A DNA stretch of 64,000 nucleotides, taken from assembly GCF_902488535.1 (NCBI RefSeq), contig NZ_CABTWO010000010.1:1-64000 (forward strand), given 5' to 3'. Below the pieces are notes generated by a model. The model made no database searches. It was not told the DNA's origin and worked only from the letters and a program-made list of their open reading frames with translations. The translations under genes were made by a program, and so were the position numbers. Position 1 is the first letter of the stretch, and every line of letters starts with the position of its first letter. This document shows, one piece after another, positions 26,001-33,804 of the stretch. Source of the DNA: an uncultured Mobiluncus sp. GTDB lineage: Bacteria > Actinomycetota > Actinomycetes > Actinomycetales > Actinomycetaceae.

Positions 26001-28157
26001 CCGGTTTCAATCCTCGAGTTCCCCGCGGTGCATCGCCCCCTGCCCCTGGACCTAGCCAGTGAAAATCCTGGCTGGAGCGGTCTTGGCGCCGACTACGTGT
26101 GGTTTGAAAAGGCCGGAAACCTGTTGATGAATCTGTGCCTAAAGAACCGCGGTAAATCCATCACTGCACTGACTTGGACGTCTGAACTGGCGGCGGGAAT
26201 CCGCTGGTATCTCGATGAAGCTAACCGCCAGGGTGAAATCAATCTGATGAATCTTCGGGTCACTCACCTCGGTGCCGCCACAGCCGCATTCCCCAATGCG
26301 GATTCCACCGCACCGGGGCTCGGCGGAGGTTATAACGATGGTGAAGGTCAAGCTCCCTGCGATTTATTGGTGTGTTTCCTGGGTTCCACGGCTCAGCCGG
26401 AACCAATAAAGACTTCTCTCGGTCGGGATTTGTCCTTGGCTTGGACGCAGGCTTTGCTGCAAACTAACGGTCAGGTGCTGTTCGTGGTGAACCGGGACCT
26501 CGACCAGAGTGAGCTGCCCGCCTTGCTGCAAGATGTGTTGAATAGTTCAGGTACCGAACGTGATAACGCCCCCGTTTCGGCGGTGCGAGATTATCTGGCC
26601 AAGCTGCTGGGACATGCCGGGCTGGAAGTTCGCACCAATTTGGGGCCGGCTCCGTTGCGCCTGGATTTGGCGGTTCGCGGCGACGCGGGGGCACCTTGGC
26701 TGGGTCTAATTTTGGACGGCCCCGAACAGCTACAGGTGCGTTCCGCCTGGGATCGAGAAGTCGGTATTCCCCAGTATCTGCTGGAACATTGCGGTTTCGG
26801 CGCTATCGAACACGTGTATTTGACTCAGCTGATGGAAAACACTGATGAAGTGACCCGGCGTCTCGTTTCCATAGCCCTGGATCTGGCGTTCCCCGGTGAC
26901 GTGACGGACGGTTCGGTGGCGAGTGACGACCGCTACACTTCACCCTCGCGTATCGCGGCGGCCCAAAATAACCGCGGTGACGAGCCTTGGGAAGTTCCCG
27001 ATGAAGATGCGTGGGATTTGCCCTTGCCTCTGCGCGAGGAGTTGGCGCGACTTCAAGCCGACAAACCAACCGTCGCCCCCGCACCGACGATATCCCCGGC
27101 AGAGACCGCGCCCCCGTCTCGTGAACCCCAGCCGGAACCTTCTGCCCCCACCCCACCTCCCGCGGAACAGCTCCCGGCCCGTATCGAGGACCTCCCCCCG
27201 GCGGCGCAACGGAAAACCAGTTCGGTACTGCCGGTCATCGCCGATATGCCCCCCGATGCCTTTACGCACCTGAATCGCAGGGAACTCACTGAAACTCGTG
27301 ACGCCCCCACCTTGGGAGACCAACTGGGAGCGCAAGAAACCGACCTTTTCATGGAATTAGCCCAAAGTTCCGGGCCGGACGCGGAACTCGGCAAGATTTC
27401 TAAGCCCGGTCTGGGCGCGTTCGCGCCTCTTTTTGCGCCTGAGGCACCCAAGGACAGTTCAGAAAAATCGGCTGGCGTACCGACTAGTGCGCCACCGCTA
27501 AAGAACCCCGTGCCTCCACCCTCCGCACCGGCGGTTTCCGAGTCGACAACTCCCAGTTTTACCGCGCAAATTCCAACCAAGGCCGATGCTAAAACGGTCC
27601 CGCAACCGTTCGTACCCCGCGGCAAACCCCTGCAAAACCAGTGTTCCAAGGAAGTCCTCGATGATTTACAGGATCCCGCTAACGCTGCCGCCGTGGCGGA
27701 CGCGTTGTCACAAGTGCTCTACACAGAAGGTCCGATTGGCGCGCCTCGACTGGCTAAACTCGTCGCCGATGCGTTTGGCATGCAGCGGCTACACTCGAAA
27801 CGCCGCCAACGAATTTTGGAATTGCTGGATTCCGAAGTTCATCAAACAGTCACGAAATTCGGTACCTTTGTCTGGCCTGCCGGAACTTCAGCTCAGGAGT
27901 TCAACGTTTTTAGAACCGGATCGATTTATGGGCAGCGCGCCCTGGTGGACATCTGCGATGAAGAGTTCAATAACGCATTGACTTGGGTTATTGACACGCA
28001 ACAGCCCCTTGAAGACGAAACCTCAGAAGCGGTGGCGCGTGTGTTGGATCTGACTCCGGCTCGCACCGATATTCGTCAACGTATGCAAGCCGGGCTGAAA
28101 TCTTTGGAGCAGGCCGGGCGTTTGCGGCGTCAGGCGGGTCACCTGTATCTGCAATAA
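23058..28157 (+). CDS. Giant degenerate SF1 helicase-like protein with DUF3320-type C-terminus
   Basis: This 1699-residue protein resembles DUF4011/DUF3320 helicase-nuclease proteins. A clean P-loop (SGAPATGKTD) lies near residue 265. The expected motif II region (near 887) reads VVILDAAELPS instead of DEAS. The motif V/VI region (near 1110-1160) reads SLAWTQALLQ where active proteins have an arginine-containing ITRAR motif. A Vsr/DUF559-like endonuclease fold near 1194-1240 keeps RLDLAV but has lost the acidic residues of the ECDG motif (ILDG here). Proline-rich linkers (about 1334-1530) lead to a DUF3320-like domain near 1544-1650. GTG 23058 has AAAGGGGAAG upstream. Function unknown; binding ATP without helicase or nuclease activity is inferred. 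Confidence 0.75.
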   Translation: MTDAASRGWALSLTDTQVGVTPLASPAAALTFPFSANSLNATYRQLRTGGIFPLSAADGGTEAQLTTAEHWHWLLANRRDGLDLQLAFGFLAANRGNLRFPVFQSRLTPEPDRPVGYLRLAKDEKLQLNSTLVRLLQQKFQIPSRWVGAGRTARGLNLDAILDALEQALQDSPLRAKMHLERQAAVGLAHLSWSPALTDLKAHLEDYRSSALVQRYAASNAPTQLSADTADTAPLAADIFAPLKADRKQLQVPKFFGQGHSLILSGAPATGKTDAVVNTLAQSLVQQHSVLVVGSRTSLKHLRSRVRKAGFEHVFLTLDPQAADRDERSRALLRAAWDRPVNADASYLDSCRASLKTLSQDLDLYLNQIHEVGPNHVSAWQAYTAQIMTAAELEPEERVLAGRLAAAPNFPYLSHDRSAAVKLGKELANLDANSVNGLGANPWSLVGETARSVDRTELKLALKALEQAITQAHPAVLEIMSATSELQAWPIFARWLDLLEIGYGRAPVELTEAERHAVTSSIETLQQSLRDLWDEATPLLEIAAPAYRSGKDLDLLMDARHAEASGGFTRNSRRKAVLAQLQPYLNGPVTPNKVADLLEDLNALRMRAEALGSQISANPVLGLKDFDALADDATEKFANHADTVLSAIELSRYLPNRRSDLESLMPLARQGGHLGQQVRAISEAFADVLQSLQVSSPDLEAWSQGLPPLGRYLQVRKVWGTSLSSEDSTLDDILAFRALTPKLKALGLDDLVGWVAEGKLSGMAIQGVLEHALSVAAVRERQRALLQQGFEPETHAAQVERLSLNCTETRREIVNQVIAAAGGFAQRADKQILRRFGARLREENFSIRQALRDDLEGVLTRTPIVGLTPLEVITYLPNFADETPRFDAVVILDAAELPSGAVVKALAGATQAMFVAALPATVSFAKGRARSVYEAAKSAGFPEYELTARYGQDLTSTPGHLARLLRPDKLDTWPVAQVQAHPVSILEFPAVHRPLPLDLASENPGWSGLGADYVWFEKAGNLLMNLCLKNRGKSITALTWTSELAAGIRWYLDEANRQGEINLMNLRVTHLGAATAAFPNADSTAPGLGGGYNDGEGQAPCDLLVCFLGSTAQPEPIKTSLGRDLSLAWTQALLQTNGQVLFVVNRDLDQSELPALLQDVLNSSGTERDNAPVSAVRDYLAKLLGHAGLEVRTNLGPAPLRLDLAVRGDAGAPWLGLILDGPEQLQVRSAWDREVGIPQYLLEHCGFGAIEHVYLTQLMENTDEVTRRLVSIALDLAFPGDVTDGSVASDDRYTSPSRIAAAQNNRGDEPWEVPDEDAWDLPLPLREELARLQADKPTVAPAPTISPAETAPPSREPQPEPSAPTPPPAEQLPARIEDLPPAAQRKTSSVLPVIADMPPDAFTHLNRRELTETRDAPTLGDQLGAQETDLFMELAQSSGPDAELGKISKPGLGAFAPLFAPEAPKDSSEKSAGVPTSAPPLKNPVPPPSAPAVSESTTPSFTAQIPTKADAKTVPQPFVPRGKPLQNQCSKEVLDDLQDPANAAAVADALSQVLYTEGPIGAPRLAKLVADAFGMQRLHSKRRQRILELLDSEVHQTVTKFGTFVWPAGTSAQEFNVFRTGSIYGQRALVDICDEEFNNALTWVIDTQQPLEDETSEAVARVLDLTPARTDIRQRMQAGLKSLEQAGRLRRQAGHLYLQ

Positions 28158-28222
28158 TTTGCAAATGTTGAAACGTCGTCGCCTCTCAGGGTTTAATGAC
28201 GGTAAGTGATTGGAGCTCACAG

Positions 28223-29083
28223 ATGTCAAAACAGAAAAAAGGATCTTCCAAGCCTAATCTGACGGTGTCCAAACCCGGCAATCGTTCCGGCACTATTCTG
28301 GCTATTGTGCTGGTGGCTGTCGTGCTGGCACTGATTATCGTGTTTGTTAAGATTGCTAGCACAAAGCACGAAATGACTGCTCAACCTACAGACACCATCG
28401 CTGGTACGCAAACGATGATTGGTTTTGCCGAACCTCAAACCTATGCTGCCGGACGGGGAATCTGGCTCAAGGGTGGCAAAGTCTTGACTAACGATGAAAT
28501 CACCGCCGAATCGAAAAAAGGCACCAAAGTCCTGGAACTGTACTACGACTACTTGTGCAACATCTGTAATGACGTCGAAGACCAGCTCAACAAAGGTAAA
28601 CAGCTCAATGACTTGGTCGAGGGTGGTAAGGCCATTGTCGTGCTGCGCCCGACCTTGACTCATGCTCAGCAGCTGAAGTTCCCCAACATTGCTTATTCCG
28701 CTAATAATCTCATGTATTGGACGGCAGAAAATCAGCCCGACAAGCTATGGGAGCTCAGCAAGGACTTGACCAAGTTCGCCATGGACAACTACAAGTCCGC
28801 CGATTACGAAAAGAACCAGAACAATACCGAATGGGCAAAAACTATTCGTGAACCTGATGCCGAGCTAGCTAAAATAGCTGGTGAACACGGTATTGATTAC
28901 AGTTCTGTCCCCCCGGCGACGGAGCAATCCGGACTTATGCCAATTAATATTTTGGCTGAGCAGCGTCTGAAGAGCCTCGGCCGAGAAAATGCCGGAACTC
29001 CCCTCTACATTGCCAACGGTCACCCCGTTGACATGAGCGGAATCGGGAAAGACGACAAGCTGCTAGAGAAAGCTACCCTCTAG
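28223..29083 (+). CDS. Membrane-anchored DsbA-type thiol-disulfide oxidoreductase
   Basis: This 286-residue protein has a short basic N-terminus, one membrane span (about residues 25-45) and an extracytoplasmic thioredoxin-4/DsbA-like domain. The redox motif CNIC lies near residue 112 after ELYYDYL, and the cis-proline loop (AGTPLYIANG) is near the C-terminus. It probably makes or shuffles disulfides in exported proteins, as in other actinobacteria where DsbA paralogues assist pilus and surface protein folding. ATG 28223 follows a TGGAG site. It is convergent with msrB. Confidence 0.85.
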   Translation: MSKQKKGSSKPNLTVSKPGNRSGTILAIVLVAVVLALIIVFVKIASTKHEMTAQPTDTIAGTQTMIGFAEPQTYAAGRGIWLKGGKVLTNDEITAESKKGTKVLELYYDYLCNICNDVEDQLNKGKQLNDLVEGGKAIVVLRPTLTHAQQLKFPNIAYSANNLMYWTAENQPDKLWELSKDLTKFAMDNYKSADYEKNQNNTEWAKTIREPDAELAKIAGEHGIDYSSVPPATEQSGLMPINILAEQRLKSLGRENAGTPLYIANGHPVDMSGIGKDDKLLEKATL

Positions 29084-29171
29084 AAGCCAGTCTTTAGGAC
29101 CGGTTTAGCGCTCATTGCGGCATTTTGGTCGGGCGCGACGATACGCCACACCAGCAGGCGTGAATCGGGGT

Positions 29172-29564
29172 CTATTCCTGGGGTCGAAAACTCAGGGCCA
29201 CCGAATTCATGCAAAACCGGTTGCCGGTCGGCGTTTGGGGCGCGTCAGGAAACACGTGTCCCAGGTGGGAGCCGCAGTTTGCGCAGCGAACTTCAGTGCG
29301 CACCATGCCGTGAGAGGTATCGGTGACTTCGCGTACCGCGCCTGGTTTCGCCTCGAAGAAACTCGGCCATCCGCACCCGGAATCAAACTTTGTGTCGGCA
29401 TCGAACAGCGGCTCCCCGCACGCCCCACAACTGTAGAGGCCGTCACGTGTTTCATCGAGCAGTTCTCCGGTGCCCGGTCGCTCCGTAGCGGCTTGCCGCA
29501 ATACTGCATACGCGCGGGGGCTCAGCCGTTCTTTCCATTCCTCGTCGCTGACATTGATAGTCAT
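29172..29564 (-). CDS. msrB: Peptide methionine-R-sulfoxide reductase
   Basis: This 130-residue enzyme reduces methionine-R-sulfoxide in oxidised proteins. Two CxxC pairs (CGAC, CANC) bind structural zinc, and GCGWPSF and the catalytic cysteine in RFCMNSVAL near residue 118 are typical. Its ATG overlaps the uvrA stop as ATGA, so it is the second gene of a uvrA-msrB operon. That places oxidative protein repair and DNA excision repair on one transcript. Confidence 0.96.
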   Translation of the reverse strand: MTINVSDEEWKERLSPRAYAVLRQAATERPGTGELLDETRDGLYSCGACGEPLFDADTKFDSGCGWPSFFEAKPGAVREVTDTSHGMVRTEVRCANCGSHLGHVFPDAPQTPTGNRFCMNSVALSFRPQE

Positions 29565-32410
29565 TTTTTACCTTTCGGTTTCAGGATTTTTGCCAGGTAT
29601 TGCCCGGTAAACGAACCGGGCATTTTCGCCACGGCCTCAGGAGTGCCCTCAGCCACAACTGTACCGCCGCCTTTGCCGCCCTCTGGGCCGAGGTCTATTA
29701 CCCAATCGGCACACTTGATGACATCCAGGTTGTGTTCGATGACCACAACCGTATTGCCTTTCTCAACCAGTCCCTGCAGGATGGCCATGAGTTTGCGGAT
29801 ATCGTCGACGTGCAGTCCGGTGGTCGGTTCGTCGAGTACATAGATAGCGCGGCCATTCGTGCGTTTATGCAGTTCACTGGCCAGTTTGACCCGTTGGGCT
29901 TCCCCACCGGACAACGTGGTGGCGCTCTGGCCGAGTTTCACGTATCCCAAGCCAACCGCGGTCAAAGTGTCCAGGTAGCGAGACACGCCGGGGATAGCGG
30001 AAAAGAACTCGGCGGCCTGAGAAATCGGCATGTCCAGGACATCGCGCACATTTTTGCCGTGATAATACACCTCCAAAGTTTCCCGGTTATAGCGCGCTCC
30101 GCCGCAAACCTCACAGGGTACATAGACGTCGGGCAGGAAGTTCATCTCGATTTTCAGGGTGCCGTCGCCGCGGCAGGCTTCACAGCGCCCGCCTTTGACG
30201 TTAAAGGAAAACCGTCCCGGTCCATACCCGCGAATCCGCGCTTCTTCAGTCTGTGCGAACAGTTTCCGTATCGCGTCCCAAACTCCGGTATAGGTCGCTG
30301 GATTCGAGCGTGGGGTGCGGCCGATAGGCGATTGGTCCACGTGAATAATCTTGTCCAGCAGGGTGGTGCCCTCAATCTGCTTGTGACGTCCCGGAACCAC
30401 ATGGGCACGGTTCAAATCTCGGGATAACGCCTGATACAGAATAGAGTTGACCAGGGTCGATTTTCCCGACCCTGAAACCCCGGTGACGGCGATGAGACAC
30501 CCCAGAGGGAACGACACGTCGATGTTTTGCAGGTTATTCTCTCGCGCGCCCCGTACCGTCAGAATACGCTGGGGGTCAGGTTTGCGGCGTTGCCGTGGGA
30601 TTGCAATAGATTTTCGTCCGGCTAAATAGTCCGCAGTCAGCGAGGACTGGTTTTTCAGCAAATCCTCCACCGTCCCGGAATGCACGATTTGTCCCCCGGC
30701 CTGACCCGCTCCGGGACCGATGTCCACCACCCAGTCTGCCGACCGGATCGTGTCCTCATCGTGTTCCACCACGATAAGGGTGTTGCCCAAGTCGCGCAGA
30801 CCTTTCAAGGTGTCGATGAGACGTTGATTATCGCGCTGGTGCAGCCCGATGGAAGGCTCGTCTAAAACATAGAGTACGCCAACCAGTCCGGATCCAATCT
30901 GGGTGGCTAAGCGAATGCGCTGCGCCTCACCCCCGGAGAGGGTATTTGCTGCTCGCGATAAGGTCAGGTAGTTCAACCCAACATCAATGAGGAAGGACAA
31001 CCGCGCCCGTACCTCTTGCAAAATCGGCGTAGCGATTTTAGCTTTCATACCAGATAAAGGAATATCTTTTAAATAGGATTGAACTTCGTCGATGGCTAAA
31101 TCGGTGAGCTCGGAGATATTAAGTTTCCCGATACGGACCGCTAAAACTTCCGGCTTCAAGCGCCGCCCCTGACACGTCGGACAGGGCACCTCCCGCATAT
31201 AACCTTCGTATTTTGCTTTGGAAAAATCAGAGTCAGTTTCATCGTAACGACGCTGAATATAGTTCGCGGCACCCTCGAAACCCGTGGTATAGACCCGTTC
31301 GCGCCCCCATCGGTTGCGATACTTGACCCGTACCTTATAGTTCTTGCCCCACATCAGGTAGTCGCGCACCTGCTCGGACAGATCCTTCCACGGAGTGTCG
31401 AGGTCGAACCCGACCTCGTCTCCCAGTCCCTTCAAGATGCGTTGCATGGTGTCTTTGGAACTGGTCCAAGGGCTGACGGCACCTTCACGCAGGGTCAGAT
31501 CGGGGTTGGGCACCACGAGTTCGGGGTCAATTACCAGCCGGGAACCAATCCCGGAACAATCGGGACACGCTCCGTAAGGCGCGTTAAAGGAAAACGTGCG
31601 CGGTTCGATTTCTTCCAAAGCCAGCGGGTGATTATTCGGACAGGCTCGTTTTTCCGAAAAGCGACGGCTACGTTCGGGATCCTCCGCGTCGCGGTCGACG
31701 AAATCGACGACCACCAGCCCTTCTGCCAACCCCAAAGCAGTCTCGATAGAATCCGCCACCCGCGAACGCGAGCCCTCCCGGATAACCACCCGGTCAACGG
31801 ACACCGAAATATCGTGTTTCAGCTGTTTTTCCAGTGTTGGGGGTTCTTCCAGGCGATGATTCTCACCGTCCACCCGCATCCGAGTAAAGCCTTTGGCGGC
31901 CAGCTGCGCAAACAGTTCCGAGTACTCGCCTTTACGTCCGCGGACCACCGGAGCCAAAACCTCTAGCCGCGTCCCCTCCCCTAAAGTGAACAGCCAATTT
32001 ACGATCTGTTCGGCGGACTGGGCAGTAATTTCCTCGCCGCACACCGGACAGTACTGGGTCCCGGCTCGCGCAAACAGCAGGCGCAGGTAGTCGTAAATCT
32101 CGGTAATAGTGCCCACTGTGGAGCGCGGGTTGTGAGAGGTGGACTTTTGGTCAATCGATACCGCGGGAGACAGGCCTTCAATAAAGTCCACCACGGGTTT
32201 ATCCATCCGCCCTAGGAACTGCCGGGCGTAGGAGGACAGGGATTCCACGTAACGGCGCTGCCCTTCGGCGAAAATCGTGTCAAAAGCGAGAGATGACTTG
32301 CCAGAGCCGGACAGTCCGGTGAACACCACCAAAGCATTCCGAGGAATTTCAACATTAACGGCCTGGAGATTATGTTCGCGCGCTCCGTGGACTTTCAAAG
32401 TTTCATGCAC
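29561..32410 (-). CDS. uvrA: Excinuclease ABC subunit A
   Basis: This 949-residue damage-recognition ATPase starts nucleotide excision repair with UvrB. It has two ABC modules with P-loops GLSGSGKSS near residue 33 and GVSGSGKST near 640, two LSGGEAQR signatures, and zinc-binding cysteine pairs (CPVC, CPDC, CPTC, CEAC, CEVC). The start is GTG 32410. TAAACT lies 6 nt upstream and there is no Shine-Dalgarno sequence, suggesting a leaderless message. No LexA box precedes it. uvrB is 10 kb away in this window. Confidence 0.98.
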   Translation of the reverse strand: MHETLKVHGAREHNLQAVNVEIPRNALVVFTGLSGSGKSSLAFDTIFAEGQRRYVESLSSYARQFLGRMDKPVVDFIEGLSPAVSIDQKSTSHNPRSTVGTITEIYDYLRLLFARAGTQYCPVCGEEITAQSAEQIVNWLFTLGEGTRLEVLAPVVRGRKGEYSELFAQLAAKGFTRMRVDGENHRLEEPPTLEKQLKHDISVSVDRVVIREGSRSRVADSIETALGLAEGLVVVDFVDRDAEDPERSRRFSEKRACPNNHPLALEEIEPRTFSFNAPYGACPDCSGIGSRLVIDPELVVPNPDLTLREGAVSPWTSSKDTMQRILKGLGDEVGFDLDTPWKDLSEQVRDYLMWGKNYKVRVKYRNRWGRERVYTTGFEGAANYIQRRYDETDSDFSKAKYEGYMREVPCPTCQGRRLKPEVLAVRIGKLNISELTDLAIDEVQSYLKDIPLSGMKAKIATPILQEVRARLSFLIDVGLNYLTLSRAANTLSGGEAQRIRLATQIGSGLVGVLYVLDEPSIGLHQRDNQRLIDTLKGLRDLGNTLIVVEHDEDTIRSADWVVDIGPGAGQAGGQIVHSGTVEDLLKNQSSLTADYLAGRKSIAIPRQRRKPDPQRILTVRGARENNLQNIDVSFPLGCLIAVTGVSGSGKSTLVNSILYQALSRDLNRAHVVPGRHKQIEGTTLLDKIIHVDQSPIGRTPRSNPATYTGVWDAIRKLFAQTEEARIRGYGPGRFSFNVKGGRCEACRGDGTLKIEMNFLPDVYVPCEVCGGARYNRETLEVYYHGKNVRDVLDMPISQAAEFFSAIPGVSRYLDTLTAVGLGYVKLGQSATTLSGGEAQRVKLASELHKRTNGRAIYVLDEPTTGLHVDDIRKLMAILQGLVEKGNTVVVIEHNLDVIKCADWVIDLGPEGGKGGGTVVAEGTPEAVAKMPGSFTGQYLAKILKPKGKK

Positions 32411-32491
32411 CAGTTAAGTTTAATGCCCAAGTGTATTTCTGACGATTCGGGTCGGTTTTCGTTGCGCGTGGAGCACGCCTAGAATCGACCT

Positions 32492-32776
32492 ATGAGTAAA
32501 ATCGTCGTTATCTACCACTATGACCCCACCCGTGAAGCCGACAGGGCCACGATTCGCCCCGAGCATCTGGCTTACTTGGGGAACTTGGAAAAATCCGGGA
32601 AACTTCAGGCCGCCGGCGCCTGGATGAACGAAACCGAAAAACCCGGCGCGCTAATACTGATGAACGTCGAGACCCCAGAGGAAGCGTTGACGTATCTGAA
32701 ACACGATCCGAACCAGGTTCACGGCATAGTGCAGGAAATCGAGACGCATCAGTGGGGACCGGCTATCGGTTCCTAA
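32492..32776 (+). CDS. YciI-family protein
   Basis: This 94-residue protein has the YciI dimeric alpha/beta-barrel fold. A His-Asp pair near the N-terminus (IYHYDP) and a second conserved His in RPEHLAYLG resemble the putative active site. YciI proteins have no firm general function; some act like muconolactone isomerase or dehalogenase relatives. TAGAAT at 32480-32485 sits exactly 6 nt before ATG 32492, so it is probably leaderless. It is divergent from uvrA. Confidence 0.85.
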   Translation: MSKIVVIYHYDPTREADRATIRPEHLAYLGNLEKSGKLQAAGAWMNETEKPGALILMNVETPEEALTYLKHDPNQVHGIVQEIETHQWGPAIGS

Positions 32777-32810
32777 CTGCTGAATCTCCATAGCTGGCTG
32801 GCACGGTCCC

Positions 32811-33800
32811 ATGTCTTTCATTCGTTGGTTCTTTACCTACGTAGACTGGTTTGTTTTTACCCTGTTGTTGATTATGATCGCGGGGATTTTTATCCCCCTG
32901 CCCGCAGCGGTAGTAGCCTTCGTGGGTGCCGTCAGCCACTACGCCATCGCCGTGCTGTTCTTTGTTTACGGAGCGCGCCTGAAAACCGCCGAGGTCATGG
33001 GCGGGTTAAAGAACTACCGCCTGCAGCTGGTCATCTTGGCTTCCACTTTTGTGCTCTATCCCCTGCTGGGAATGTTGAACTACCAAGTTTCCGGATGGTT
33101 CCTGGGGCCGAGTTTCGCTCTGGGGATGTATTACACCTGTTTGCTACCTTCCACGGTGCAATCCTCTATCGGCTTTACGTCCATCGCGGGGGGTAACATC
33201 GCCGGGGCGGTCACGGCCGCCACCATCTCTAACTTGGTCGGGACCTTCGCGACTCCCCTGCTGGTCCTGTTGCTGCTGGGCAAGGCCGGTACCGTCTCGC
33301 TAACTACGTTGCGCGACATCGCCGTGCTGATTCTGTTACCTTTCGTGCTGGGCCAGCTCAGCGGACGATGGACCCGCACGTGGTTGAACGCTCACCCCAT
33401 CATCACGAAAACCGTCGATAAGGGCACGATTTATCTGGTGGTCGTCTCGGCGGTATCCAGCGCGAAACTTCACGGCTTGTGGGACAGCGTCGGAGTTTTA
33501 GACTTCGTGCTGATAGGTGCAGATGCCCTGGTCATCGTCGGTATCATGCTCCTCTTGACCTGGTTCGGGTGGGGCAAACTCTGCGCCTTGAATCGGGCCG
33601 ACCGTATCGCCGCCATGATGTGTGGCTCAAAAAAATCTCTCGCTACGGGTCTGCCTATGGCCATGATTATTTTTCCGACTTCCATGTTCGGCGCCATTGC
33701 GGTACCCATTATGCTGCTGCATTTAGAGCAGCTCATCATGTGTTCGGTCATTGCGTCGCAGTTGGGACGCGGTGCCGGTTCCCGGGAAGCCGATTTCTGA
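32811..33800 (+). CDS. SBF-like (YfeH-type) bile acid:sodium symporter family protein
   Basis: This 329-residue protein has about nine to ten membrane spans and the SBF-like pattern, including LPSTVQSSIGFTSIAGGNIAG broken into two helices near residues 105-130. The family includes sodium-coupled carriers for bile acids, pantoate and other organic anions; the substrate here is unknown. ATG 32811 lacks an obvious ribosome-binding site. It lies 34 bp after the yciI gene and may share its transcript. Confidence 0.82.
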   Translation: MSFIRWFFTYVDWFVFTLLLIMIAGIFIPLPAAVVAFVGAVSHYAIAVLFFVYGARLKTAEVMGGLKNYRLQLVILASTFVLYPLLGMLNYQVSGWFLGPSFALGMYYTCLLPSTVQSSIGFTSIAGGNIAGAVTAATISNLVGTFATPLLVLLLLGKAGTVSLTTLRDIAVLILLPFVLGQLSGRWTRTWLNAHPIITKTVDKGTIYLVVVSAVSSAKLHGLWDSVGVLDFVLIGADALVIVGIMLLLTWFGWGKLCALNRADRIAAMMCGSKKSLATGLPMAMIIFPTSMFGAIAVPIMLLHLEQLIMCSVIASQLGRGAGSREADF

Positions 33801-33804
33801 AAAC

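Noticed and set aside
29115..29843. Open frame on the plus strand over msrB and the end of uvrA
   Set aside because: It overlaps two conserved genes in antisense and shows no domain or ribosome-binding site.
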